Assembly (NCBI GenBank): GCA_026985075.1
Contig: JALSQX010000093.1
Span: forward strand, 1-64,000
Length of the DNA stretch: 64,000 bases
Direction of reading: 5' to 3'
DNA from: Blastocatellia bacterium
Lineage (GTDB): Bacteria > Acidobacteriota > Blastocatellia > HR10 > J050
The notes under the pieces are model-generated. The model saw only the letters and a list, made by a program, of their open reading frames with translations, was not told where the DNA came from and did no database searches. The position numbers were made by a program, and so were the translations under genes. Position 1 is the stretch's first letter. Every line of letters starts with the position of its first letter. Below, piece after piece: positions 55,640 to 64,000 of this stretch.

Positions 55640-56470
55640 AAACTAAGAAGATAAAGCCTCCGATGTTCAATATGGAAATCATAAACCATGCTCACCGGGC
55701 CCAGACCTCGGTGCAGCGTTTTGTTCAACCGGGCTGGAGTGCGGCTCCGATGGCGGAGGCTCCCCAACCGTTGACGAAATGGGCCGTTGAGCTGTTTGAT
55801 GAATGGCATGTTGATGCCATCGTGGCCTTAGAAGTGGTTGATCACGGCCTAGATCTGTTCGATGAGATCTTGGGCGAGGTGTTGTACCATCACCATGACT
55901 TGCCCCTGAGTAAACTTTTTAATGGTCTGAGTGATACAGATATGATTCTAGAGTCGCCGCTGCAGCCGCTCCACGTGGCCGCCTCGGGCCGCCTGTCGAA
56001 AAGTCTGACGTACAATGGTGATATAGGCCCACCGACCATCGGTACAGACCAAGACGGTGTCGGTCAAGTCCGAGCCACAGGCCCACACCATCTCCATCAA
56101 GGCTGTAACCGAGACCAGATTCCAGTGTTCCGAGATCGCCTAATCCCGCTACAAGTGAATCCGCACCATCAGGGTCATGGCCAGCCCTACCACCATCTCT
56201 TGCGCTTTGATCCGCATCTGGTTTGTTGGTGCTCGTCCCACTTCTTGGTACTGCTGGACCGGATATTTGTGCATTGCTTGGCACTATTTCCCAGTCCTCT
56301 TGGATCCGCCTCGTTCCGTGCACTCATCCGTCTCAAAGGCCACCACAATCGTCGGCATCGGACAACTATATGCCAGCAACGCGGCCACCAAAGTAAGACG
56401 ATCTTTAGCTGTCTTCAATCGGTAAAACGGCATCCCTTTGATCTTAGCAAACGTCCAAGATCGCCACACT
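55640..56470 (-). pseudogene. Decayed DDE transposase
   Basis: The minus strand shows pieces of one transposase in several frames: FYRLKTAKDRLTLVAALLAY near the right end, LVCTDGRWAYITIVR in the middle and GPFRQRLGSLRHRSRTPARL near the left end. The last resembles the NTAYIERLNATFRQRLA region of transposases common in Chloroflexota and Acidobacteriota. Stops and frameshifts break it throughout. It separates the Asn-rich gene from the radical SAM gene. Confidence 0.75.
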
Positions 56471-56694
56471 CATGGCGGATAAGGTATCGCTTCTTCCAAT
56501 TGTGGATGCCAATGTGGTCAGTTCCCGGTCGCTCTCCCATATTCGGGCAAAATACTTTCTCTGGGTCTATCGTCGTAATCCTTTGGGCTTCGTTAACTTT
56601 AAGGATTACTCCTGAACTCTTTCTTGTTCAACAGCTCTCTGCACTGCGATTTAGTGTAGAACAGTCATAAAACGATTTCAGAGGGAAAATCAAT

Positions 56695-57753
56695 ATGAAC
56701 CTTCGCCTTCCCACTACATTGACCATCTTGCCCACCTATAGGTGCACGGCCGCTTGTTCTCATTGTTGTTTTGGATCTCACCCATTCGTCAAAGGGAGAA
56801 TCCCCCAGGAACGAATCCTGAGTTACATCGACCAGGCTGCCAAGTTGGGTATTTTTTTGATTGTATTCTCAGGAGGGGAGCCGTTCTTACTTGATGAAGA
56901 TTTAGATCAGGCCATTGCTTATGCTACTCAATTAGGGTTAATGACACGCGTCGTATCAAACGCCTTTTGGGCTGTTAATGAAACGAACACTCATAAACGT
57001 TTGGAGCGACTGAGAGAGGCGGGATTAGATGAACTTAATATCAGCACCGGAGATTTTCATCAGGAATATGTTCCAGTTGAGAATGTTGTCAACGCAACTG
57101 TAGCAGCTATTAGACAAGGGATACGAACATCAATCATGGTTGAGTCACGGTGGGGGCGCCAATTTGCTGCTGAACACTTTTGGAGGAATGAGAGAATTGC
57201 CTCCATCATAGAGGATCCTGATATTAAAGATCTATTGCATATATTTGAGAGTCCATGGATACCGATGGAAATGACTAACGCAGATATTCGATACGAATCT
57301 ATGCAGTATATCAACAAGAACAATCTCCATGCTCAACCGGGGTGTGATAGCATACTAGGAACTTTGGTCGTCACTCCTCAGGAAGAACTCGGGGTTTGCT
57401 GCGGACTAACCCGACAACAGATTTCAGAGTTGAACGTTGGATCGCTGCGAGAACAGTCTCTTCGTGCGCTTTTTAAGAAGGCTGTACAAGATTTCTTAAA
57501 GATTTGGTTATTTGTCGAAGGACCGGCACATATCGTGGCTTGGGCCGCTGAGAAGGATCCTACTATTCAATGGGAAAATCGTTTTGCACACATATGTGAC
57601 ATCTGCCGTTTTATGTATCATGACTCAAAAGTGAAGAAAACCATCCGCGATCGGTATGAGGAGAAAATCTTGGATGTCTCGATGAGGTTTGTTATGCTGA
57701 ATGAGCTAGAGGTGCCGATTTTGATGGAAGGAGGTTTTGAAACCAAGTCATGA
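56695..57753 (+). CDS. Radical SAM protein, peptide-epimerase-like
   Basis: 352 aa with the cluster motif CTAACSHC (C17, C21, C24) and FSGGEPFLLDED. Toward the C-terminus are PGCDSILGTL (C217), VCCGL (C235-C236) and ICDIC (about 300-304), enough to bind an auxiliary cluster. In the epipeptide epimerase YydG an adjacent Cys pair provides a cluster ligand and the hydrogen donor, so the CC here suggests L-to-D epimerisation; this is by analogy. No YydF-like short precursor was found next to it. It overlaps the following SdpI-like gene by 4 bp. Confidence 0.8.
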   Translation: MNLRLPTTLTILPTYRCTAACSHCCFGSHPFVKGRIPQERILSYIDQAAKLGIFLIVFSGGEPFLLDEDLDQAIAYATQLGLMTRVVSNAFWAVNETNTHKRLERLREAGLDELNISTGDFHQEYVPVENVVNATVAAIRQGIRTSIMVESRWGRQFAAEHFWRNERIASIIEDPDIKDLLHIFESPWIPMEMTNADIRYESMQYINKNNLHAQPGCDSILGTLVVTPQEELGVCCGLTRQQISELNVGSLREQSLRALFKKAVQDFLKIWLFVEGPAHIVAWAAEKDPTIQWENRFAHICDICRFMYHDSKVKKTIRDRYEEKILDVSMRFVMLNELEVPILMEGGFETKS

Positions 57754-58088
57754 AAAATATGCTCATCCTGATCGTCGCTCTATATGGGGTACTGCTTGTT
57801 GGATTGGCGACCCCGATGAGTTTGCGTAAGGTGCGTCCTAATGTGTTCTATGGCTTTCGCACGGCGAAGACACTCTCCAATGAGAGAATATGGTATGAAG
57901 CTAACGAGTATTGTGGCAAACTCCTCATCCTTGTAGGAGTGATGTCTATCGTCCTGGCAATGATCCTTTGGTGGCTGCGGGAAACGCTGCCGGCTTCAGC
58001 CATACTCATCGCCATTTTAGTTGGCGACATATTTCCATTGGCTGTCGTGTTGGCCGCGTGTTTCATGTATCTCAAGCGATTAGAATAG
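57750..58088 (+). CDS. SdpI-family membrane protein 1 (likely immunity)
   Basis: 112 aa with three predicted membrane segments. The signature RPNVFYGFRTAKTLSNERIW, then YEANEYCGKLL, matches the SdpI/YfhL family, whose founding member protects Bacillus from the SdpC toxin. It is coupled to the radical SAM gene by a 4-bp overlap (ATGA). An immunity role for the peptide made here is inference. Confidence 0.8.
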   Translation: MKNMLILIVALYGVLLVGLATPMSLRKVRPNVFYGFRTAKTLSNERIWYEANEYCGKLLILVGVMSIVLAMILWWLRETLPASAILIAILVGDIFPLAVVLAACFMYLKRLE

Positions 58089-58281
58089 CGTAAGAGTGAT
58101 GGGAGGGACGCTGATTCTTTTTTGATTTGAGGTGATGAGAGTCAGGGATGAGAACATGCACGTGTGGAGAAATGGAAAAATCATATTATGAATCGTCCTC
58201 TATGACTCTTTTTGTTTGGCCATATCCTTTGATTGACAGAGACTCTCAAAACGTGCGCGGTGACATGAAGGAGGTTATGCG

Positions 58282-58647
58282 ATGGAGTTATCCCCTCGTG
58301 AAGTGCAGTCAAAGATCAACGGCTTGATCATCTGTTTGTGGGTAGTGAGTGTCACATATGTGGCCATCTCGATCCCGTTAGTGTTGGATAAGGTCCCACC
58401 GAATCGGGCTTATGGGTATCGCAGCGCTGAGACCCTCTCTGATCCGGGCGTATGGTACGAGGCCAATCGTTTCAGTGGGATGATACTGCTTGTTGGAGGA
58501 GGTGTAGCAGGGATAATAGGAGGTGTGCTTTGGCGATTTCGCCGAGGCCTCTCTCTCTGCACGGCATTCATTGCCGTGCTGCTCACCATACTCACTCCCA
58601 CGGTGATCATGGTGATAGCCACTCGCATATATATCAGCCACTTATGA
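58282..58647 (+). CDS. SdpI-family membrane protein 2 (likely immunity)
   Basis: A 121-aa paralogue of the previous gene with PPNRAYGYRSAETLSDPGVW, then YEANRFSGMIL, and three helices. It has a GAAGGAGG ribosome site. The 193-bp gap before it holds no convincing gene. Two diverged immunity-like proteins suggest more than one target peptide or a two-part shield. Confidence 0.8.
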   Translation: MELSPREVQSKINGLIICLWVVSVTYVAISIPLVLDKVPPNRAYGYRSAETLSDPGVWYEANRFSGMILLVGGGVAGIIGGVLWRFRRGLSLCTAFIAVLLTILTPTVIMVIATRIYISHL

Positions 58648-59091
58648 CTTGGCCGCATGAATTACGAACCTCTATTACGGGAGCAGCAATGGGTCAAAGA
58701 GCGGTTAGGGCGGGAATGGTGGGCTGACCGAAGGTGAGTCCACTGGGAGAGAGCCAACCAGAGTTGATTATCTGTATGGATCTTATGGTCTGTATTCTCT
58801 TCAGCATCGGCCAGGAACTCCAAGTGCACCATGTCAGTGGTTGGTGGGAAATTCACGACTCGTGGCTATGTCTATGAAAGCGAATTCTCGACTGGTCTAT
58901 TCTCGCCAATCACTGAATTCGATCTTCCTCTCAGGACCGACGAAGCGGTAATCTGCAGGCAGCAATCGGAGATTCTTCTCTGATGCTAGTCCGAAGTAGG
59001 GATCTGTTCTCTCCAGTTGACCGAAGTCTCAGGCGTGCGTATATAGAAATAGTGGGACTCATCACCTTCATGCGCTGAAGGAGCATGTGGC
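58648..59091. other. Gene-poor stretch
   Basis: Only a 26-codon frame at 58657-58737 and other very short frames occur. No ribosome site, promoter or repeat stands out. Confidence 0.5.
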
Positions 59092-59479
59092 ATGGGAAGG
59101 ATCAAAGTGATGGCCCTATTACTCGTCGTCTTTGTTATAGTCCTTGATGAGGTCTTGCTACTGGGCGAACATTATCCTGTAGAAGTTATCGTAAGGAGTG
59201 TTCCATATTCGTTTGCCGTTGGCAATAGCATCGGGATAGCTGGGATACTGGGAAGGAGTTCGCGAATCGGTGGAGGTATCAGTTGTGCAGTTCATCGGAT
59301 TCGGCGTTCTGGGGTTGTCTTTGGCCATTGGCGGTGTGGGCGGTCTTCAGCTCCTTCTGGATACCAGAGGGGGAAGATTCCACGTGCTCGTTCGAGGGAT
59401 GATCAGAGGAGTGCTCGCCATGTTCCCCGTGATGTTTTTGCTTTCACAGAAAGTCGCGTCAAAATCCATCGAGAGATGA
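59092..59479 (+). CDS. Small membrane protein(s), possibly frameshifted
   Basis: ATG 59092 (AAGGAG upstream) opens a frame with one helix (VMALLLVVFVIVLDEVLLL) that loses membrane-protein character near 59280. From about 59270 another frame continues with two helices (VQFIGFGVLGLSLAIGGVGG and GVLAMFPVMFLLS) to the stop at 59479. Either these are two overlapping small membrane proteins or one gene of about 129 codons with a frameshift near 59270. No family was recognised. Confidence 0.4.
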
Positions 59480-59581
59480 AGCTCGCCAGAGGCGGAGTCA
59501 GGCCACCGTTGAGGAGGAGATCCAATCGCTGGAACGCTTGACTCGATTTCCGCTCAGCCGGAGATGGGGTCTCCACCTCAG

Positions 59582-59624
59582 TGTCAACCAGTTGACAGAC
59601 GTGAGAGACGATGAGATGTAGAAT
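59582..59624 (+). promoter_or_regulatory. TGTCAACCAGTTGACA operator and promoter of the secreted-peptide operon
   Basis: The palindrome at 59582-59597 is identical to those at 53078 and 53100, and the match extends through GACGTGAGAG. Its centre is exactly at -41.5 relative to a TAGAAT -10 (59619-59624), the class II Crp/Fnr activation geometry. Confidence 0.75.
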
Positions 59625-59699
59625 AGGGGGTGCAAGCTCGATGGGCTTGCCGCCACATGCCTGAATGTGGTGGGATTCGAAACATAGGAGGATATGACG

Positions 59700-60146
59700 A
59701 TGGCCAAAAAGAGACTGTTCAAGTTCGCATTAGTTCTGAGCCTCGCATATGCGAATCTGGGAATCGCTTCGGGCAAGGATATATCGACCTTTCCGAATCT
59801 CCGATGGAATCCACCTATCAGATCGGTGGCAGGCGACAGCATATCAGTATATCCCGTCCATGACTTTACGACGTTGGTGAAGCACAAAGGAGGTACGATC
59901 CCAGGAATGCGCACTGTCGCTCTCGCTTCTGCGTTTCAAGATTCCTCGGGAGATGGTGGCGATGAAAACGATCCTGATTTCCTGGATTGTCTGGAAGAAT
60001 GTGTCGAGAGCATTATTGAGGATCCAATAGGCCTGGGAATAACCTGCTATACAAGTCCCCAGGCGTGCCTTCTCTACCTGTTCGCCATTGGCAGTGGTGC
60101 GGAGATATGTGGATTCTTGTGCTTGGCGAATACTAATGTTCCCTAA
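59700..60146 (+). CDS. Secreted six-Cys protein, putative bacteriocin precursor
   Basis: 148 aa from ATG 59700, eight bases after AGGAGG. A signal peptide (KKRLFKFALVLSLAYANLGIASG) and a polar propeptide to about residue 92 precede a hydrophobic C-terminal domain. Its six Cys are in mirror-like order: C97-x3-C101, C116-x6-C123, C137-x3-C141. A Cys-rich hydrophobic C-terminal domain after a cleavable pro-region is typical of halocin-C8-like and Sdp-like toxins, though no direct homology could be tested. The SdpI-like proteins upstream and the ABC permease downstream fit a secreted toxin. Confidence 0.65.
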   Translation: MAKKRLFKFALVLSLAYANLGIASGKDISTFPNLRWNPPIRSVAGDSISVYPVHDFTTLVKHKGGTIPGMRTVALASAFQDSSGDGGDENDPDFLDCLEECVESIIEDPIGLGITCYTSPQACLLYLFAIGSGAEICGFLCLANTNVP

Positions 60147-60300
60147 GGAATTCGATTGATGGATTTCGTGCTGTGGGGATATGTAGACTCTTGTGCCTAC
60201 TTTCTACGTGGCAGGAGCGGGTAATTCATAATGCCGTCTGACAGGCACAATCCGTGAGACGCCGATAAGCATCCATTGATCCCGTCACGGTGATGAGACG

Positions 60301-61071
60301 ATGAGCGAACGACTCAAATCCAGCATCGACATTATCGCCCAATTCATGAAAAGAGACGGGTTATGTAACAGATCTTTCTCCTTTTTCCTCTTGATGTTTC
60401 TTCTTGTCTGGGCACTGGAAATTCTTATACTCACTTCCTTCGATCAGCGGCTATCTTCGCTCCCCCGCATAGTAGTGAACATCATGAGGTGGACGGCGAG
60501 TCCAGCTCTCGATTTTTTCTATTATTCTTTACTCTCCCTCTTCCTCGGCGTCGCCGTCATCGCCAGCACCATCCACGCTGAAAAAGCCAACGGGAGCTTC
60601 AGAGCCTTGCTTGTATTGCCTCTGTCTCGCGAAATGCTGTTCTGGGGAAGGATTCTCTCCACGGCGCTGCTATGCGCAATGCCATTGATCGTCGGCTATG
60701 CCGGTCTCTGGCTATTGAGATCACTCAATTTGATCAAGGAGGAACCCTTAATCCAGACGGTCGCCGCATTCGATTTCTTCGCCTTGCTTCTGGCTCTTGA
60801 TTTTTTACTCGCCGTGATCTTCATCGGCTCCTCTTTGCTCGGCGATGCACGCATCGTATATTTGATTTTCATGGGTCTATTCTTCGTGCCTTTACTCATT
60901 AACTTCGTCCTGAACCCATTTTTCACCGGTCTCCATCGGGAACCAACATTTCTCATCGTAATTCGCTTTCTCAGCCGGATGGAGAATCTGATAGGAGTCA
61001 TCGTGCTTCTGACGTTGCTCATCGGGATAGTCATGAGCAAGGTGTTCCGGCACAAGAGAGCATATGTCTGA
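60301..61071 (+). CDS. ABC-2 type permease
   Basis: A 256-aa membrane protein with about six helices (for example FFLLMFLLVWALEILILTSF and FFALLLALDFLLAVIFIGS) and the coupling segment IHAEKANGSFRALLVLPLSREMLFWGRIL. It is the short ABC-2 form, unlike the large permeases at 7-14 kb. The ABC ATPase at 63094 is its likely partner. The size fits permeases of peptide-resistance transporters such as YydJ. Confidence 0.8.
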   Translation: MSERLKSSIDIIAQFMKRDGLCNRSFSFFLLMFLLVWALEILILTSFDQRLSSLPRIVVNIMRWTASPALDFFYYSLLSLFLGVAVIASTIHAEKANGSFRALLVLPLSREMLFWGRILSTALLCAMPLIVGYAGLWLLRSLNLIKEEPLIQTVAAFDFFALLLALDFLLAVIFIGSSLLGDARIVYLIFMGLFFVPLLINFVLNPFFTGLHREPTFLIVIRFLSRMENLIGVIVLLTLLIGIVMSKVFRHKRAYV

Positions 61072-61088
61072 TTGCATGGAGAGTGGTC

Positions 61089-62822
61089 ATGAGAGAAAAC
61101 ATGAGGCATGGGCTCATTGCCGTGGTTCTGTTATGGCTCACTGCTGTACCCGCTCGCGGTCAACAACCGAGCGAATCGGACATCTCGCCCTGGGATCGAG
61201 CGCGCCAGGAGGTAGAGAACGTTCTGGCCGAAGTCGATTTGCTGGCCGATAAGCTGGGTGCGGTCAAGGTACGGGCGCGAGTAGCGAATCTGTTATGGCC
61301 TTCCGATCCGGATCGCGCCTGGAGGATGTTCACCGAGTTATGGCAATGGATTGAGGCGCAAAAAGACGGAGCGCTGGATAAAGAAGCGGCGCGAACGGCC
61401 GTATTGCAGAACATGTTCCCTCGCTCTCCCCGAATGGCCAAGGAACTGCTGGCCAAGGCTTCTGCCAGTCACAAGAGCGGAGAAGCGCCCTTCGCCGCGC
61501 AGCTCAGGGGTCGAGATCCGCACCTGAAACGACTCCATCGGTTGACCGCCAGGATGTTAGACCGTGACCCCTCGTTGGCCGCCTCGCTCCTCGAACAGAG
61601 TCTCTCAGTGAGCGTCTCACCGGCGGCGTTCCAGTTGCTGCTCCGATTGAGAGAGAGAGATCCCTCACTGGCCGATTATCTGGTGATGCGGACGTTGGAA
61701 ACGCTCCAGGAACGCCCCACGGTGATTGCATTGTCCGGCGTCCATGTGCTCAGCGACTATGTGTTCCCGGCGCAGCAGATGATGGGGAAAACCGATCCTC
61801 CGGATGAAACATTGCGCGGACAATATTTTTCCGCGGCATATGCTATTTTGCAGCGATCGCTTCAGGAATCCGAAACCGTCCTTCGACGAAAACAGCAATA
61901 CACGGCTGCCGATCTTCGCCTTCGCTCGCTCTATCAAGGACCGGTGGCCGCCATCCTCGCAGCGCTGGCTCCGCGATATGCTCCCGAGCTGGTCGGTGAG
62001 TTGAACGCCCTGGCCACCCGATTGGCCAGGGAGATCCCATCGCCGCTGGCCCGCATCGAGCGCCTGAGGATCATTCGTCTTCGACGAACTCTCGGTCAAG
62101 AGTCCGAACGATCGGAACCCGAGGACGTGGACGAAGCCATCCGATTGGCTATTGAACGCGGAGAGCTGGGTGAGGCCAGGAAACTGATCGGCCGGATCGA
62201 GGATGAAGCTAAGAGAAAAAGCTTCGCTCAAGCCATCGCTCATGTGGAGTTTCGATCCCATCTGTCCAAATCCAACTTGGCCCAGGCGCTCCTGGTCGCC
62301 CGGCAGATCGATGATGTGAACGTGCGAGCGACGATGTATGCTGAGGTGGCTCGATCAGCTCAACGAAAAGGAGAGGTCGAGTTCGCCAGGTTGATCCTCG
62401 CCGAAGCGCGCCTGGCGCTGGCCAACGCCAGGCCCAACGGCCTTCACGTGCGGGCGCTGTTGAAGTTAGCCGCTACGGCATCCACTATCTCCGAATCCGA
62501 GGCCATCGGATCGCTTCAACAGGCCGTCGCCGCTCTGAATGGGCTCGCGCTCCTGTCTCGGGAAGAGGCCTCGACTGGCGCGTCGTCGAAGACGTTCATG
62601 AGGAGACTCAACGACCCCCGCCGTCTCATCGATGGATCGGAGTTGAATCGTGCCTTCGCATCCCTGGGGCGCATCAACTTGGACGAGGCTCTACTGGCTG
62701 CCGCTCAAATCGAGAATCCGGTGATACGACTGCTCGCTCGGCTGGCTGCTTGCGAAGCGTGGCTAGAGCAGCCCGAATCGTCGACGCCCGCCGCCAATGC
62801 GAGATCCGATACGGTGCGCTGA
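61089..62822 (+). CDS. Exported alpha-helical repeat protein
   Basis: About 577 aa from ATG 61089 (GGAGAG upstream). The signal peptide is RHGLIAVVLLWLTAVPARGQ. The rest is rich in helix pairs with TPR/HEAT-like spacing (AIRLAIERGELGEARKLIGRIEDE, ALLVARQIDDVNVRATMYAEVARSAQRKG). No catalytic motif is visible. It lies 17 bp after the permease, so it may be a periplasmic partner of that transporter. The function is unknown. Confidence 0.7.
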   Translation: MRENMRHGLIAVVLLWLTAVPARGQQPSESDISPWDRARQEVENVLAEVDLLADKLGAVKVRARVANLLWPSDPDRAWRMFTELWQWIEAQKDGALDKEAARTAVLQNMFPRSPRMAKELLAKASASHKSGEAPFAAQLRGRDPHLKRLHRLTARMLDRDPSLAASLLEQSLSVSVSPAAFQLLLRLRERDPSLADYLVMRTLETLQERPTVIALSGVHVLSDYVFPAQQMMGKTDPPDETLRGQYFSAAYAILQRSLQESETVLRRKQQYTAADLRLRSLYQGPVAAILAALAPRYAPELVGELNALATRLAREIPSPLARIERLRIIRLRRTLGQESERSEPEDVDEAIRLAIERGELGEARKLIGRIEDEAKRKSFAQAIAHVEFRSHLSKSNLAQALLVARQIDDVNVRATMYAEVARSAQRKGEVEFARLILAEARLALANARPNGLHVRALLKLAATASTISESEAIGSLQQAVAALNGLALLSREEASTGASSKTFMRRLNDPRRLIDGSELNRAFASLGRINLDEALLAAAQIENPVIRLLARLAACEAWLEQPESSTPAANARSDTVR

Positions 62823-62984
62823 CTAGGGGCTGGTTCACCATGCTCGTTCCGACTCTGCATCTCGTCCTTTCAGGGCCGATGGAGAGGAGAGATCGGTGTC
62901 TGGTGATGCATGATTCAGGCTGCTCTGTTGCACTTTTTGGGACTCTCCAACGTTCACTTGGCGCACCAGAACCGACGAGAGGTC

Positions 62985-63014
62985 TTGACGAAGCCGTTGA
63001 GGGGAGACTATAAG
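62985..63014 (+). promoter_or_regulatory. Sigma-70 promoter of the ABC ATPase gene
   Basis: TTGACG (62985-62990) and TATAAG (63009-63014) are 18 bp apart, in the 271-bp gap after the helical-repeat gene and about 70 bp before the ATPase start. Confidence 0.6.
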
Positions 63015-63093
63015 GATCTCGGAGTGAGAGTCGACATATGAAACTGCCGGATCCCGAGCGCGCCGGTCAGCACATGAGGAGCTGGGAGGGTTG

Positions 63094-63981
63094 ATGAACG
63101 CACTTGAGGTTGATGGACTGACCAAGCGGTATCGAGGATTTCAGCTCTCTGTCTCCTTTTCCATTGCCGAGGGCGAGACGCTGGCTTTCGTGGGACCCAA
63201 TGGAGCGGGGAAGACGACGCTCATCTACACGCTGCTGAACATCGTCCGCCGGAATGAAGGGCGCGTTCGATTCTTTGATCTCGATCTGGATAGGCATGAG
63301 GTTGAGATCAGGCAGCGGTTAGGTGTTGTGTTCGAGCATCCGCATTTGTTCGACGAGCTCCGGGTGGGACGCATCCTGGAGTTCTGGAGTTCTTTCTATC
63401 CCGCCTGGGATCAGCAATATGCCCTCCGCCTGCTTGAGGAGTTCGCCGTTGATCCTGACAAACGGTTCAAGAAACTCTCCAAGGGAATGAGAACCAAGGT
63501 CGCGCTGACGCTGGCGCTGGCCGTCAGACCTCGTTTGTTGATCCTCGATGAGCCGACGGCGGGCTTGGATCCCAAGATGCGACGATTATTCGTAGAGAAG
63601 ATCCGGGAGGCGCGAGAGCGCTTCTCACCGGCCATCCTGCTGACCTCCCACATCATGCGAGACGTCGAAGATCTGGCCGATCGGATCGCCTTTCTGGAGA
63701 ACGGACGAGTAAAGCTGTTAGAGAGCCGTCGGGCATTGGAGACCTGGCGAGTGGTGGAGGGAGTATGTGATGGGGATCTCTCCATCGATGTCATCGGCTT
63801 GAAGTTGAGTCGTGCCAGACAGGCGAAGCGATTCGCTCTCCTCACGGACCGGTACGATGAGAGATTGATCAACGAACTCCGGGAGCGGGGAGCCACGGTG
63901 ACCAGCGTCTTTACGCCCGATTTGGAAGAGATCTACGACTGGATCATCGCACCAGAGACGGCACCATCCTCGTCCTCGTAA
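63094..63981 (+). CDS. ABC transporter ATP-binding protein
   Basis: A 295-aa stand-alone ATPase with Walker A GPNGAGKT, the Q-loop region VVFEHPHLFDEL, signature LSKGMRTKVALTLAL, Walker B LLILDEPTAGLD and switch LLTSHIMRDVEDL. The C-terminal extension of about 80 residues is typical of BcrA/YydI-like drug and peptide transporters. It probably drives the permease at 60301; it might also serve the orphan large permeases. ATG 63094 follows GGGAGGG. The window ends just after it. Confidence 0.9.
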   Translation: MNALEVDGLTKRYRGFQLSVSFSIAEGETLAFVGPNGAGKTTLIYTLLNIVRRNEGRVRFFDLDLDRHEVEIRQRLGVVFEHPHLFDELRVGRILEFWSSFYPAWDQQYALRLLEEFAVDPDKRFKKLSKGMRTKVALTLALAVRPRLLILDEPTAGLDPKMRRLFVEKIREARERFSPAILLTSHIMRDVEDLADRIAFLENGRVKLLESRRALETWRVVEGVCDGDLSIDVIGLKLSRARQAKRFALLTDRYDERLINELRERGATVTSVFTPDLEEIYDWIIAPETAPSSSS

Positions 63982-64000
63982 CGTCTCCTCAATCGGTCTG

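Noticed and set aside
55627-56670. 347-codon open frame on the plus strand
   Set aside because: It is antisense to the decayed transposase pieces on the minus strand; its His/Pro/Leu-rich translation has no domain features.
58148-58327. 59-codon frame beginning MRTCTCGEMEK before the second SdpI-like gene
   Set aside because: Considered as a short precursor for the radical SAM enzyme, but it overlaps the next gene and has no paralogue or leader-like pattern.
58657-58737. 26-codon frame MNYEPLLREQQ... after the second SdpI-like gene
   Set aside because: It has no ribosome site, promoter or Cys pattern; too short to support without translation data.

Overview
The window is a bacterial chromosome segment, most likely from an Acidobacteriota member, possibly a thermophile. 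That placement is an inference from three things: two very long Oar-type TonB-dependent receptors with a carboxypeptidase-regulatory N-terminus, a TonB/ExbB/ExbD/ExbD block, and moderately GC-rich housekeeping genes. Housekeeping blocks alternate with AT-richer accessory islands carrying peptide-biosynthesis genes and IS debris.

Layout. 1-0.9 kb: broken IS5-type transposase. 0.9-10.1 kb: a RiPP (ribosomally made, modified peptide) operon. It has a sigma-54 promoter with upstream activator palindromes, a radical SAM/SPASM maturase, six paralogous Cys-rich precursors of 51-54 aa, an unknown membrane-anchored protein, an ABC exporter and two large ABC-2 permeases. 10.2-10.6 kb: a second IS5-type remnant fused to the Fis-type DNA-binding tail of a truncated sigma-54 activator. 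10.6-14.5 kb: a second sigma-54 operon with a small exported Cys peptide, a beta-propeller lipoprotein, a thioredoxin-like protein and a third large permease. 14.5-32.2 kb: core genes pncA, sucC, tgt-yajC-secD-secF, tonB-exbB-exbD-exbD, a TPR lipoprotein, rel, ridA, rpmB, a parvulin PPIase, an HD hydrolase, a CDF transporter and a TlpA-like protein. 32.2-39.9 kb (minus strand): trpL-trpE-G-D-C-F-B-A-aroF with a leader peptide containing Trp-Trp and a terminator just before trpE. 40.3-50.2 kb: a secreted glycoside-hydrolase-like protein and two Oar-like receptors whose promoters share paired palindromes. 50.4-53 kb: two Crp/Fnr regulators with homologous promoters. 53-64 kb: a second accessory island with a methyltransferase, a protein with a Val/Ala/Asn-rich tail resembling polytheonamide-type cores, a decayed transposase, a radical SAM protein with an adjacent Cys-Cys pair as in peptide epimerases, two SdpI-like immunity proteins, a secreted six-Cys peptide, an ABC-2 permease, a helical-repeat exported protein and an ABC ATPase.

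How it works together (inference). The first island would make a set of thioether- or similarly cross-linked peptides, switched on by a sigma-54 enhancer-binding protein that also controls the second operon. The second island looks like an antimicrobial-peptide and self-immunity system. Two of its operons share a perfect TGTCAAC-N2-GTTGACA palindrome centred near -42 of their promoters, probably read by one of the neighbouring Crp/Fnr proteins. I recognise no described family for the six precursors, which makes the first island the best candidate for a new system. No tRNA, rRNA or CRISPR array was seen.
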